From Paenibacillus sp. PL91 (lineage in GTDB: Bacteria; Bacillota; Bacilli; Paenibacillales; Paenibacillaceae): 64,000 nucleotides of DNA. Of this stretch, positions 34,701 to 43,901 are shown one piece after another; within the stretch, counting starts at the first letter, position 1; every line of letters starts with the position of its first letter. A program made the position numbers and the translations under genes. The notes below the pieces were generated by a model. That model did no database searches and was not told the DNA's origin. It saw only the letters and a program-made list of their open reading frames with translations. The stretch is from the NCBI RefSeq assembly GCF_012935325.2, contig NZ_JABBYG020000005.1, forward strand, positions 186,001 through 250,000. Reading direction: 5' to 3'.

Positions 34701-36335
34701 ATGGGGAAAAGCAGGAAATTCGCAGTAATCTTGATAGCTTGTATAGGTTTGCTAGTTGCCAGCGGTTGTAGCGGTGCAAAGAATGGTGGAAATGAAGCAG
34801 CAAGTCCGGTTAACGAAAACGATTATAATCCCTACGGGAAATATGAAACGCCAGTCGAGTTTACGATTGGCCGAAATACAAACCATGTGAATAATTTGCC
34901 GGAAGGGGACACCATTGAAAATAACCTAGCGACACGTTATGTGGAAGACAGAGTAAACGTAAAAGCGAAGGTTGCTTGGGAGACAGATGATATGGCTCAG
35001 AAATTATCCCTTTCGATGACGACCGGTGATTTGCCTGATGTTATGCTGGTCAACCGGGAAATTTTCAATCAATTGGTCGATAATGATCTGCTTGCTGATA
35101 TGACTGAAGTCTATGAAAAAACAGCATCCGATGGAATTAAGAAAATTTATGATTCTTATAGCAGCTTATTGTTGGATCAAGTGAAGGTAGACGGCAAAAT
35201 TATGGGACTTCCAATGACGAATATTGGGAATCAGCACCAACTATTATGGGTGAGAAAAGATTGGATCGATAAAGTTGGAGCTGAAGTGCCGAGCAGCTTG
35301 GAGGATGTCTGGAATTTGGCAAGAACCTTTGTGGAAAAAGACGCTTCAGGAACGGGGAAAACGGTAGGTTTTGTCATGGATCAGAATGCGATGAATTTTT
35401 CGCCTGTTTTTGCCGTGCATCAAGCATTTCCAGCGCAGTGGATTACGGGCAAAGATGGACAAGTCGTATACGGGTCCGTTCAGCCGGAAATGAAAGAAGC
35501 GTTAGCGGATTTGAGCGAGCGTTACAAAGAGGGACTTATAGATAAACAATTTGCAGTGAGATCGAACGAAGAAAAAGAAGCTCTGGTCATTAATGGACAA
35601 GTAGGCATGCTGTTTAATCCTTGGTGGATCGGATATACCAACTATAAGGATTCTATTAAAAAAAATCCGGAAGCCGAGTGGATAGCGGTTTCTGCACCGG
35701 TGGATGCCAATGGGAAATTTAAAACGATTCGACAAGACCCAATCGGCGGCGGGATCGTCGTCGTGAAAAAAGGGTTTAAGCATCCAGAAGCGATTATGAA
35801 ATCGATTAACCTAACAACAGACTTCTTATATTCCATGACCGATGATGCCGTGCAATACAAAAAAGAGCATTCGGATGAATTGTTAACAGATGCAAGCAGA
35901 TGGAATAATGATCCTACCCAAATTCCAATGCAAGTCGATTATGACGATGTATTGAAGCGTTACTATGAAGACATTATGGAAACGGATAAATCTGGAGATG
36001 AATCCAAGATTCAGGAAGATCGGATTGTGTCCTATCGTGCCTATCAGGAGTTTAAAGAAAAGGGAAATAGTATCGATGTCAATACGTATGGCGAATATTT
36101 ATCCCGAATTGAAGGCCAGCGAGAAGCGAACAACGAGAACCTTGAAGTGATTCCTGGCGGTTTTTATGGAACAACCGAAACGATGAAGATGAAGTGGGCT
36201 AATCTGAAAAAAATGGAAGAAGAAATGATTCTAAAAATTATTATGGGTGAAGCGAAGATTGATGAGTTTGATAAGTTTGTTGATACGTGGCATCGTACGG
36301 GCGGAGATGAAATTGCCAACGAAATAAATCAATAG
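34701..36335 (+). CDS. Oligosaccharide-binding lipoprotein, alpha-mannan locus
   Basis: 544-residue LplA-type extracellular solute-binding lipoprotein. Signal peptide KFAVILIACIGLLVASGC with lipobox ASGC at about residues 21-24, then a Gly/Asn/Glu-rich spacer and the large two-lobe binding domain. Aromatic ligand-contact segments include LLWVRKDW and FNPWWIGYTNY. AAAGGAG precedes the ATG. It is first in an operon with two permeases and a GH125 mannosidase, so short alpha-1,6-mannosides are the likely ligand by context. A perfect hairpin follows the stop codon. Confidence 0.92.
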   Translation: MGKSRKFAVILIACIGLLVASGCSGAKNGGNEAASPVNENDYNPYGKYETPVEFTIGRNTNHVNNLPEGDTIENNLATRYVEDRVNVKAKVAWETDDMAQKLSLSMTTGDLPDVMLVNREIFNQLVDNDLLADMTEVYEKTASDGIKKIYDSYSSLLLDQVKVDGKIMGLPMTNIGNQHQLLWVRKDWIDKVGAEVPSSLEDVWNLARTFVEKDASGTGKTVGFVMDQNAMNFSPVFAVHQAFPAQWITGKDGQVVYGSVQPEMKEALADLSERYKEGLIDKQFAVRSNEEKEALVINGQVGMLFNPWWIGYTNYKDSIKKNPEAEWIAVSAPVDANGKFKTIRQDPIGGGIVVVKKGFKHPEAIMKSINLTTDFLYSMTDDAVQYKKEHSDELLTDASRWNNDPTQIPMQVDYDDVLKRYYEDIMETDKSGDESKIQEDRIVSYRAYQEFKEKGNSIDVNTYGEYLSRIEGQREANNENLEVIPGGFYGTTETMKMKWANLKKMEEEMILKIIMGEAKIDEFDKFVDTWHRTGGDEIANEINQ

Positions 36336-36344
36336 GAAGCAGCA

Positions 36345-36369
36345 TCAGGTGGAGTCATCCTCCACCTGA
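36345..36369. repeat. Perfect hairpin after the binding-protein gene
   Basis: TCAGGTGGAG pairs perfectly with CTCCACCTGA around TCATC. No T run follows and the operon continues. It is equivalent in place to the hairpins at 5271 and 19455. Confidence 0.7.
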
Positions 36370-36431
36370 ACATTTTCGTTTAGCTGAAGCGAGCGAGTTC
36401 ACTATTTTAGATATAAGGATGTGATGCGAAA

Positions 36432-37382
36432 ATGGCGCAAGTGGATATGAGTGTAACGAGAGAGGGAAAGACTCTCAATAACACGCAAAAAAAACGGAAC
36501 TGGTCTAACGGTATCGTTTATCATTTCATGCTGTTGCCCGGAATGATCATGCTGTTTATTTTTTCGATAGTTCCCATGTTTGGAGCCGTGATGGCCTTTC
36601 AACGATTCATTCCTGCCAAAGGGATATGGGGTTCCGATTGGGTAGGCTTCGCCAATTTTACTTATATGTTTCAACTTCCGGACAGCAAGCAAATCTTCTT
36701 GAATACGATTGTCATAGCGATAGGTAAAATTATTCTCGGCTTACTGGTACCTATCGTTTTTGCCCTGTTATTGAATGAAGTGAGGCTTAAAGTGTTCAAG
36801 AGTACGGTTCAAACCATCGTATATCTGCCGCATTTTATGTCATGGGTTGTTTTAGGCACCATGCTTTCCATGATTTTTTCATACGACGGCATGGTAAACG
36901 GTTTGCTTGAGTTTTTGGGTCTGGAGCGGATTATGTTTATGGCAAGCAATACATGGTTTAGACCTCTGCTTATTTTAACGGACACGTGGAAGGAATTTGG
37001 TTATGGGACCATCATTTATTTGGCTGCTTTGACGGCAATTAATCCGGCATTATATGAATCGGCTGCGCTTGATGGCGCCAATCGCTGGAAGCAGATCAGA
37101 AGCATAACGCTGCCAGGAATCTTTCCAACAATCGTTTTACTAGGCACTTTGAGTCTGGGAAATGTATTGAATGCAGGGTTTGACCAGGTATTCAATCTAT
37201 ATAATCCGTTGGTATATGAAACAGGAGATATCATCGATACCTTTGTATACCGTATGGGACTGATCAACATGCAGTATTCGTTTGCCACAGCTATTGGATT
37301 AATGAAATCTGTCATCAGTTTTGTTTTAATCATTCTCTCCTATAAGTTAGCTGCAAAATATGCCGGGTATAAGATTTTTTAG
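36432..37382 (+). CDS. Oligosaccharide ABC permease (LplB type), mannan locus
   Basis: 316 residues with six transmembrane helices. The hallmark N-terminal helix is YHFMLLPGMIMLFIFSIVPMFG, with the EAA loop ESAALDGANRWKQIRSITLP at about 215-235. GGATGTG upstream of ATG 36432. It is followed after 9 bp by the second permease with AGGAGG between. It forms the membrane channel for mannan oligosaccharides delivered by the lipoprotein at 34701, energised by an ATPase encoded elsewhere. Confidence 0.92.
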   Translation: MAQVDMSVTREGKTLNNTQKKRNWSNGIVYHFMLLPGMIMLFIFSIVPMFGAVMAFQRFIPAKGIWGSDWVGFANFTYMFQLPDSKQIFLNTIVIAIGKIILGLLVPIVFALLLNEVRLKVFKSTVQTIVYLPHFMSWVVLGTMLSMIFSYDGMVNGLLEFLGLERIMFMASNTWFRPLLILTDTWKEFGYGTIIYLAALTAINPALYESAALDGANRWKQIRSITLPGIFPTIVLLGTLSLGNVLNAGFDQVFNLYNPLVYETGDIIDTFVYRMGLINMQYSFATAIGLMKSVISFVLIILSYKLAAKYAGYKIF

Positions 37383-37391
37383 GAGGTAAAC

Positions 37392-38279
37392 ATGGTACAA
37401 TCCAAAGCCTTGGGGTCCAGGTTTGTAAATCTATTGGTCATTACGGCATTGTTAATGATCACTTTTCTTTCACTCGTTCCGATGGTTAATACCATCGTCA
37501 TTTCGATTAGCAGCAGCACAGCCGTGAATGCAGGAGAGGTTTATTTTCTCCCCGTAGATATTAATTTCTCCTCCTACGAAAAGATATTAAATGATACGAA
37601 GTTTTGGAAGGCATTTCTCGTCTCGGTGGAGCGGGTCGTTCTTGGAGTCAGCCTGAATATGATTCTGACCATATTAATGGCATATCCGCTGTCCAGAAGC
37701 ATCAAGCAGTTTAAGTCCAGAAACGTTTATATGTGGGTTATCATATTTACGATGTTATTTAGCGGCGGTATCGTTCCTTGGTTTATGGTCATTAGTAATT
37801 TGGGGCTGATCAATTCCATCTGGGCTCTCGTATTACCCGGAGCAGTCCCTGTATTTAATGTCATCTTGCTAATGAATTTTTTCAAAGGAATCCCTAAGGA
37901 GCTGGAAGAAGCCGCATTTATGGATGGAGCGGGCCCGTTAAAAATATTAACTCATATTTTTCTTCCCGTTTCATTGCCAAGCTTAGCTACCATTGCCTTG
38001 TTTTCCATTGTAGGCCACTGGAACAATTTCTTTGACGGGATTGTTTTAATCAATGACAGTAACAAAATTCCTTTGCAGACCTATCTTCAGCAGCTCAGCC
38101 TGACGCGGGACCAAATACAGAATCTTACGGTCGAGCAGCTAAAGGAGTTTAATAAGGTATCTAATGTCACCTTAAACTCGGCTAAAATTCTGGTGTCTAT
38201 GATCCCTATTTTATTAATCTATCCCTTCCTGCAGCGGTACCTTATTCACGGAATCGTCTTAGGATCAGTAAAGGAATAG
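37392..38279 (+). CDS. Oligosaccharide ABC permease (LplC type), mannan locus
   Basis: 295 residues with six transmembrane helices. The first is about 11-33 (VNLLVITALLMITFLSLVPM). EAA loop EAAFMDGAGPLKILTHIFLP, and the end is LQRYLIHGIVLGSVKE, the family signature. AGGAGG lies directly before the ATG. It pairs with the permease at 36432. A 59-bp gap leads into the GH125 gene with its own ribosome site, so all four genes appear co-transcribed. Confidence 0.92.
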   Translation: MVQSKALGSRFVNLLVITALLMITFLSLVPMVNTIVISISSSTAVNAGEVYFLPVDINFSSYEKILNDTKFWKAFLVSVERVVLGVSLNMILTILMAYPLSRSIKQFKSRNVYMWVIIFTMLFSGGIVPWFMVISNLGLINSIWALVLPGAVPVFNVILLMNFFKGIPKELEEAAFMDGAGPLKILTHIFLPVSLPSLATIALFSIVGHWNNFFDGIVLINDSNKIPLQTYLQQLSLTRDQIQNLTVEQLKEFNKVSNVTLNSAKILVSMIPILLIYPFLQRYLIHGIVLGSVKE

Positions 38280-38338
38280 TTAAAAACGAAGTTTGCTGCT
38301 ACCAAGCCCTCACTATTATACAGTACAGGAGAATGACC

Positions 38339-39622
38339 ATGCATAATTATACGGAAGAGAAGATCATTCAATATGTTACCGGAAAAATGTCCGGTCGCCC
38401 CAAAATCATACAAATGTTCAAAAGCTGCTATCAGAATACGCTGGAAACAACCATTCACCGTCATGAAGAGGATGGAACGGTATTCATGCTGACCGGCGAT
38501 ATTCCGGCCATGTGGCTGAGAGATTCTGTGAATCAGCTGAGGCCTTATTTAATGCTGGCGGCGCAGGATACCGACCTGAAGAAAATAATCGAAGGGGTAT
38601 TAAAAACCCAGTATCAATCTATTTTAAGAGATCCATATGCCAATGCTTTTAATGAGTATGACAATGCTAAAGGACACCAAAATGATAAGACTGAAATGTC
38701 AGGATGGATCTGGGAAAGAAAATATGAAATCGATTCATTGTGTTATCCCATTCAATTAGCTTATTTATATTGGAAAAATACAGGTGAAACGGGACACTTT
38801 ACTCCCGATTTCGAAAAAGCGGTTCGGTTAGTTTTGAAAGTCTGGCGGACCGAGCAATATCATATGGAACAATCGGACTACACCTTTGAACGAGAAAATT
38901 GTCCTGCCACAGACACTTTGGAGCGAAACGGAAAAGGCAGTGAGGTAGCTTATACAGGGATGACCTGGTCGGGATTCCGGCCAAGTGATGATGCCTGCAC
39001 GTATGGGTATTTGGTGCCATCGAATATGTTCGCTGTTGTGGCTTTGAAGTACCTGGAGGAAATTAATGATTTATTCATTCACGATCAGAGCCTGGGTCAA
39101 GAGATCGTGTCCATTCGGTGTGATATCGAGCAAGGCATTGAACAATTCGCAGTCATTCATGATGAAGAATTCGGTCCGGTTTATGCCTACGAGGTCGATG
39201 GCTTAGGGAAGGTGAACATAATGGACGATGCGAATGTACCAAGTTTGCTTTCACTCCCTTATCTTGATTACTGCAAAAAAGACGATCCTGTTTATCTAAA
39301 TACAAGAAAGATGATTCTAAGCCAAAGAAACCCTTATTACTATGAAGGCAGGTATGCGAAGGGGATCGGAAGTCCGCACACACCGGAACATTACATTTGG
39401 CATATCGCTCTATCCATTCAAGGAATGACGGCTATCGATGAATCGGAGCAGTACGAAATTCTGGACATGTTTGAACGAACAGACGCTGGAACCCATTTGG
39501 TTCATGAAGGATTTCATAAAGACAATCCCTATACATTTACGAGAGAATGGTTTTCCTGGTCAAATGCCATGTTTGTCGAATTTATATTAAGCGTCTGCGG
39601 GCTGGAAATCAGAAAGTCGTAA
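38339..39622 (+). CDS. GH125 exo-alpha-1,6-mannosidase
   Basis: 427-residue cytoplasmic glycoside hydrolase of the (alpha/alpha)6-barrel family GH125, which trims non-reducing-end alpha-1,6-linked mannose by inversion. Conserved blocks are FMLTGDIPAMWLRDSVNQL, WIWERKYEIDSLCYPIQLA, MTWSGFRPSDDAC and TREWFSWSNAMFVEFIL near the end. There is no signal peptide, so it acts on imported oligosaccharides. ATG 38339 is preferred because AGGAGA is spaced correctly for it; ATG 38333 lies too close. It is the last gene of the importer operon and complements the secreted GH76 enzyme encoded next. Confidence 0.92.
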   Translation: MHNYTEEKIIQYVTGKMSGRPKIIQMFKSCYQNTLETTIHRHEEDGTVFMLTGDIPAMWLRDSVNQLRPYLMLAAQDTDLKKIIEGVLKTQYQSILRDPYANAFNEYDNAKGHQNDKTEMSGWIWERKYEIDSLCYPIQLAYLYWKNTGETGHFTPDFEKAVRLVLKVWRTEQYHMEQSDYTFERENCPATDTLERNGKGSEVAYTGMTWSGFRPSDDACTYGYLVPSNMFAVVALKYLEEINDLFIHDQSLGQEIVSIRCDIEQGIEQFAVIHDEEFGPVYAYEVDGLGKVNIMDDANVPSLLSLPYLDYCKKDDPVYLNTRKMILSQRNPYYYEGRYAKGIGSPHTPEHYIWHIALSIQGMTAIDESEQYEILDMFERTDAGTHLVHEGFHKDNPYTFTREWFSWSNAMFVEFILSVCGLEIRKS

Positions 39623-39634
39623 TCAAATGATATA

Positions 39635-39713
39635 TTGACATACTAATCTAATTTAATTTATATATTGACATTAGATTAGTATGAATATTATAGTGTTTAT
39701 GAAAGCGCTTTAT
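39635..39713 (+). promoter_or_regulatory. Promoter of the GH76 gene: tandem TTGACA, dyad and cre site
   Basis: TATATTGACA occurs twice, exactly 30 bp apart (39631, 39661). CATACTAATCTAA (39639-39651) and TTAGATTAGTATG (39671-39683) are perfect inverted copies of each other. The second TTGACA (39665-39670) is 17 bp from TTATAG (39688-39693). TGAAAGCGCTTTAT (39700-39713) just downstream is a cre-like site at the expected start point, placing CcpA as a roadblock. The dyad could bind the YesN-type regulator or form an RNA hairpin. Confidence 0.6.
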
Positions 39714-39748
39714 AAAATACAAATTGAAATGGAGGTAATATTACGATT

Positions 39749-42700
39749 ATGGCACTGAAAAAAACGAAACCATCTACGTTTTTAGTGTTATCTTTGGCAT
39801 TATCATTAATTTTCGCTTCAATATCTGCCATTGGAAGTACAAAAGCATATGCATTTACTTCATCAGATGCAGACACTGCTATGGAGGCATTTAACGCAAA
39901 GTTTTGGGATAGCCATGCAAAGTATTTTTGGACGAATTCCAACCACGGTGACAGCTACCAAGGCTTTTGGGTGGAAGCGGAGCTTTGGGAGATGGTGATG
40001 GATGCGTATATTCATACTTCTAATCCGACCTTGAAAGCAAAGCTTAGAACTCAGATTGACGATATATTCGATGGTACAGTAGCTAAATATGGAGATGATT
40101 GGACAAACAATCCCTTTAATGATGACATTATGTGGTGGGCAATGGCGTCCGCAAGAGCTTATGAAATCACGAATGATCAAAAATATTTGGATAAGGCTAA
40201 ATATTACTTTGACTTTGTATACGATACGCAATGGGATGACGACTTTGCAAACGGCGGCATTTGGTGGTTGAATAGCGAGCATAACACAAAAAATTCCTGC
40301 ATTAATTTCCCTGCGGCGCAAGCAGCAGCTTTTATTTATAACATTACTCAGGATGATCACTATCTGGATGCTGCTGCCCGTATCTACAAATGGGGCAAGA
40401 CTATGCTTACGGATGGCAATGGCAAAGTATTTGACCGCATAGAGCTTGAAAGAGGCGCTGTTCCTGATGCAACGCATTACAACCAAGGTACTTTCATTGG
40501 TGCAGCAGTTGGATTGTATCAAATAACTGGAAGCACGGTTTATCTTGATGATGCAGTGAAAGCGGCTAATTTTACTAAAGATCATTTAGTTGACGCAAAC
40601 AACTTGTTGAACTATGAAGGGCCGAATGGGGACTTAAAAGGCGGTAAAACGATATTAGTCCGTAATATGGCCTATCTTCAAGATGCTTTAAAGGAGAGAA
40701 GCGAAAGCTCATACAAGCAGGCTAGCGAAGAATTAAACTATTGGCTTGCCTTCAATGCGCAAATGGCATGGAACAATAGAAATGCTGACAATATCGTAGA
40801 TGGCAACTGGGCAGGGCAGCTGCAATCCGGAACCTATGAATCTTGGTCAGCATCCAGTGCTGTTCAAGCGCTGACTGTTCTAGAATCACAGGATGTGGAT
40901 ATACAATACGCGGTTAAAGATCCTTACAAAAAAATAGAAGCGGAAAAGTACAATATCGGTACTGGATTCGTTATGGAGGACAGCACGGAGGGATCCATGC
41001 AATTGGGAGGAATTCAGCCCGGAATGTATGCGGCATATAAAAATGTCGATTTTGGATCCGCCGGCGCAGTTGGATTTATTGCTAGAGCGGCAAGCGGAAC
41101 AGGCGGGGGCAACATCGAAGTAAGGCTTGACTCCCTGGATGGACCTAAGGTCGGCACCTTGGACGTACAAGGAACAGGCGGATGGAGCAATTATACGGAT
41201 GCTGTTACGGTCCTTAAGGATGCTGAGGGAAATCCAAGTGCTGTAACAGGAGTCCATGATGTATATTTGGTCTTCACAAAAACGAACGATCAATATTTGT
41301 TTAACTTAAACTGGTTTAAATTCACCACAACCGATCCTACAAAAACAGATGCATACGCCAGACTTAAGGCAGGAAATTTCGACAGCAGTTCAGGCCTAAG
41401 TAAAAATGCGGACGGGGGATTTTTGGAAGGCATTCATAACAACGCATATGCTTCTTATAAAGGAATAGACTTTGGAACAGGCGCAGCTGGTGTTACCGTT
41501 CATGTAACAAGCGGTAATCAAGGCGGCACGATTGAAGTTAAGCTGGACAGTTTGGACGGACCAACTGTAGGTGTAATTGGAATTCCGGCTTTAGGAGATT
41601 GGGATAGCTGGGTTGACATCATGTCTAATATCGATGATACCAAAGCAGTAGGTATTCATGATCTTTATCTCGTTTTCCATGGAACAAATGGAAGCGACTT
41701 CCCTATTAATTTGGATTGGTTCTCCTTTTCAACAGTGAAAGGGCAAGCAAAGGACGCTTATAGCAAGCTAGAGGCTGAAAATTATACGAGTGGTGTAGGA
41801 TTCGGTAAAGAAAGTGGCGGAGGCCAAACCTACCTGGCGGGTATATTTGGTCCTAATAAACCATATGCCATGTATAATTATATTGACTTTGGAAGCACAA
41901 GCCCTTCTAAATTTACCGTTAATGCAGCAACTGATACTGGTGGAGGAACGATAGAAGTAAGAATTGACAGCATGAATGGCCCTGTTATAGCTACCAGTAC
42001 GGTTTCAGGAACAGGCGGTTGGCAGAACTTCAAGGTTGTCTCCGCAGATGTTACAGCTCCTGTAACAGGAAAGCATATTGTTTTCTTATTATTTAAAGGT
42101 GAAGACTGGTTATATAACGTTGATAAATTCACTTTCGGTGATCCGGCCGTATTTACAGCACCGACACCCCCTCCTGTTCCTGTTGAGGACCATGTTGCTC
42201 CAGGAGAGGTGGAAAATGTTCAGATCATACGCGGCGATGACAATATGAAATTGTATTGGGACGGTCCCTATGCGATTGATGGTCAAAAGGTGCAAATCTC
42301 ATTATTAAATGATGGACAACAGGTTGGAGACGTAATAGAAGTTAATAGAGGCATACAAACTGCTCTTTTATCAGGAATTGAAATGGGTAAAAGCTACACT
42401 ATTTTAATTAAGACTGTAGATAAGTCAGGAAATGTATCTCAGGGAATAACGATAGATGATCAGGATTTACCTTCATTTTCACTTTCTGCAAACGAAAAGG
42501 TTTTAAAAGAGGGCGAATCTTTTGAAGATTATATCGCTTTAAACTTCAAAATGGGCAGCGTAACAGCTGTGAAATCGGCAATTATCACAATTGACGGCAA
42601 ACCATATACGATTAATCCTCAGACACAAGACCATATAGCCATCGATATGGCCGGAAATTTAGGAGATAAGACGGCTACTGTTGAAATGGAGGATTACTCG

Positions 42701-43015
42701 GGCAGCATGCTTCAGAAAACATTTAAATTTAATGTTGCAACGAGTGTAAATTCCATGAAACAATTAATAGCTCGTTTCAAGGATTCAGGAGAAATAAGTG
42801 GAGCGATGATACCACAGCTTACCAATGCGCTTGCGCAGACTCAGCATCAACTTGATAAGGGGAAACAGGAGAATGCGATTAAGCATATGCAAGATTTTAT
42901 AAAGCACTTAAATAATGAAGCTTTAAGCCGTAACGTTAAAGACGGTGCCAAAGCGATTCTGAATTCGGATGCTCAATCACTAATAAGAATCTGGCAGAAT
43001 ATCAGTTCGGAATAG
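39749..43015 (+). CDS. Secreted GH76 endo-alpha-1,6-mannanase with CBM6-like modules
   Basis: 1088-residue secreted enzyme. Signal peptide (FLVLSLALSLIFASISAIGSTKAYA) ends near residue 35. The GH76 (alpha/alpha)6 domain (about 40-380) contains NPFNDDIMWW, whose D125-D126 pair fits the catalytic aspartates of Bacillus Aman6-type mannanases. Three CBM6/35-like jelly-roll modules follow (about 385-530, 532-665, 668-800; repeated IEAEKYN / GGNIEVRLDSLDGPKVG patterns). A fibronectin-like domain (about 810-905) and a helical C-terminal domain come last. There is no SLH or LPXTG anchor. It cleaves the alpha-1,6 backbone of yeast or fungal mannan outside the cell, feeding the adjacent importer and GH125. 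GGAGG lies 13 nt before the ATG. Confidence 0.93.
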   Translation: MALKKTKPSTFLVLSLALSLIFASISAIGSTKAYAFTSSDADTAMEAFNAKFWDSHAKYFWTNSNHGDSYQGFWVEAELWEMVMDAYIHTSNPTLKAKLRTQIDDIFDGTVAKYGDDWTNNPFNDDIMWWAMASARAYEITNDQKYLDKAKYYFDFVYDTQWDDDFANGGIWWLNSEHNTKNSCINFPAAQAAAFIYNITQDDHYLDAAARIYKWGKTMLTDGNGKVFDRIELERGAVPDATHYNQGTFIGAAVGLYQITGSTVYLDDAVKAANFTKDHLVDANNLLNYEGPNGDLKGGKTILVRNMAYLQDALKERSESSYKQASEELNYWLAFNAQMAWNNRNADNIVDGNWAGQLQSGTYESWSASSAVQALTVLESQDVDIQYAVKDPYKKIEAEKYNIGTGFVMEDSTEGSMQLGGIQPGMYAAYKNVDFGSAGAVGFIARAASGTGGGNIEVRLDSLDGPKVGTLDVQGTGGWSNYTDAVTVLKDAEGNPSAVTGVHDVYLVFTKTNDQYLFNLNWFKFTTTDPTKTDAYARLKAGNFDSSSGLSKNADGGFLEGIHNNAYASYKGIDFGTGAAGVTVHVTSGNQGGTIEVKLDSLDGPTVGVIGIPALGDWDSWVDIMSNIDDTKAVGIHDLYLVFHGTNGSDFPINLDWFSFSTVKGQAKDAYSKLEAENYTSGVGFGKESGGGQTYLAGIFGPNKPYAMYNYIDFGSTSPSKFTVNAATDTGGGTIEVRIDSMNGPVIATSTVSGTGGWQNFKVVSADVTAPVTGKHIVFLLFKGEDWLYNVDKFTFGDPAVFTAPTPPPVPVEDHVAPGEVENVQIIRGDDNMKLYWDGPYAIDGQKVQISLLNDGQQVGDVIEVNRGIQTALLSGIEMGKSYTILIKTVDKSGNVSQGITIDDQDLPSFSLSANEKVLKEGESFEDYIALNFKMGSVTAVKSAIITIDGKPYTINPQTQDHIAIDMAGNLGDKTATVEMEDYSGSMLQKTFKFNVATSVNSMKQLIARFKDSGEISGAMIPQLTNALAQTQHQLDKGKQENAIKHMQDFIKHLNNEALSRNVKDGAKAILNSDAQSLIRIWQNISSE

Positions 43016-43033
43016 ATTAAATCATAGGAAAGA

Positions 43034-43066
43034 GCCTTGCCGTTATAATTAACGGTGAGGTTTTTT
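43034..43066 (+). terminator. Terminator of the GH76 gene
   Basis: GCCT..CCGTTA pairs with TAACGG..AGG with a small TG/TG internal loop and runs into six T. Confidence 0.75.
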
Positions 43067-43157
43067 CATGTTTGCTGAACGTCATTTGACAATACGGGCA
43101 ATCATTTTGTACACTCTATTTATTCTGACCGTTCAGTATAAATAAGAATAAGGTGAA

Positions 43158-43817
43158 ATGATGCCCAAAATAGGAATGGAACCAAAGCGTCGAGCCGATG
43201 TCATAAACGCCACGTTAACTTGCATTAGCATTCACGGGATTGATGGCATGACTCTGGATAAGGTTGCGGAGTATGCGGACTGCTCAAAGGGAGTTGTCAC
43301 TTATTATTTTAAAAATAAGGACAATTTGACGATCGAAGCTTTTAAGTCGTTCATGGCCTACTACGGTTTAAAGATAGAATCGGAAATTGGAAACACAATG
43401 ACTGCCGGGGAAATGATTGACGTTACCTTAAATCATATACTGCCGCCATACAGCGACGACTCGGAGAAGCGGATTAATGTATCGGAGCTTGATGGAATTG
43501 AAAAAATGTTTATCCCGCATGAAGCCCAAGCAAGGCTCTTTCTGCAGTTTTTCTCTAAAGCCGTATTGGATCGCAATTTGCAGGAAGTGGTATCCAAGAG
43601 CTATATGGCTGATCTCCATGGCATAGCAAAGATTTTTGATTACGGTAAAATGACGGGCCATATGTCTGTCGAAGATTCCCAAAGCGCTGCATATGGGCTT
43701 CTCGCGATGGTTGTAGGATTAAGCTTCTTTAGAGTAGCGAACATTCCGCCAATAAATGGCGAGGATAACCGATACATCGGTGAGGATTATGTGAGAAGGC
43801 TTACCGATAGAGGATGA
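43158..43817 (+). CDS. TetR-family regulator (BetI-like)
   Basis: 219 residues. The N-terminal TetR helix-turn-helix (about 10-55) reads RRADVINATLTCISIHGIDGMTLDKVAEYADCSKGVVTYYFKNK and is typical of the BetI-like subgroup. The C-terminal ligand domain is helical. AAGGTG precedes two adjacent ATG codons (43158 and 43161). TTGACA at 43086-43091 is a plausible -35, and CTGACCGTTCAG near 43128-43139 is a partial dyad that may be its own operator. No obvious partner gene; it follows the mannan locus but need not belong to it. Confidence 0.88.
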   Translation: MMPKIGMEPKRRADVINATLTCISIHGIDGMTLDKVAEYADCSKGVVTYYFKNKDNLTIEAFKSFMAYYGLKIESEIGNTMTAGEMIDVTLNHILPPYSDDSEKRINVSELDGIEKMFIPHEAQARLFLQFFSKAVLDRNLQEVVSKSYMADLHGIAKIFDYGKMTGHMSVEDSQSAAYGLLAMVVGLSFFRVANIPPINGEDNRYIGEDYVRRLTDRG

Positions 43818-43901
43818 GTATGCTAAGCATATGCATGGCAAATCCAGTTTTTCTCAGAAAACCAGCGCGTTCTTTCTTGCAAAACTTTTAGGAGGATGAT
43901 T

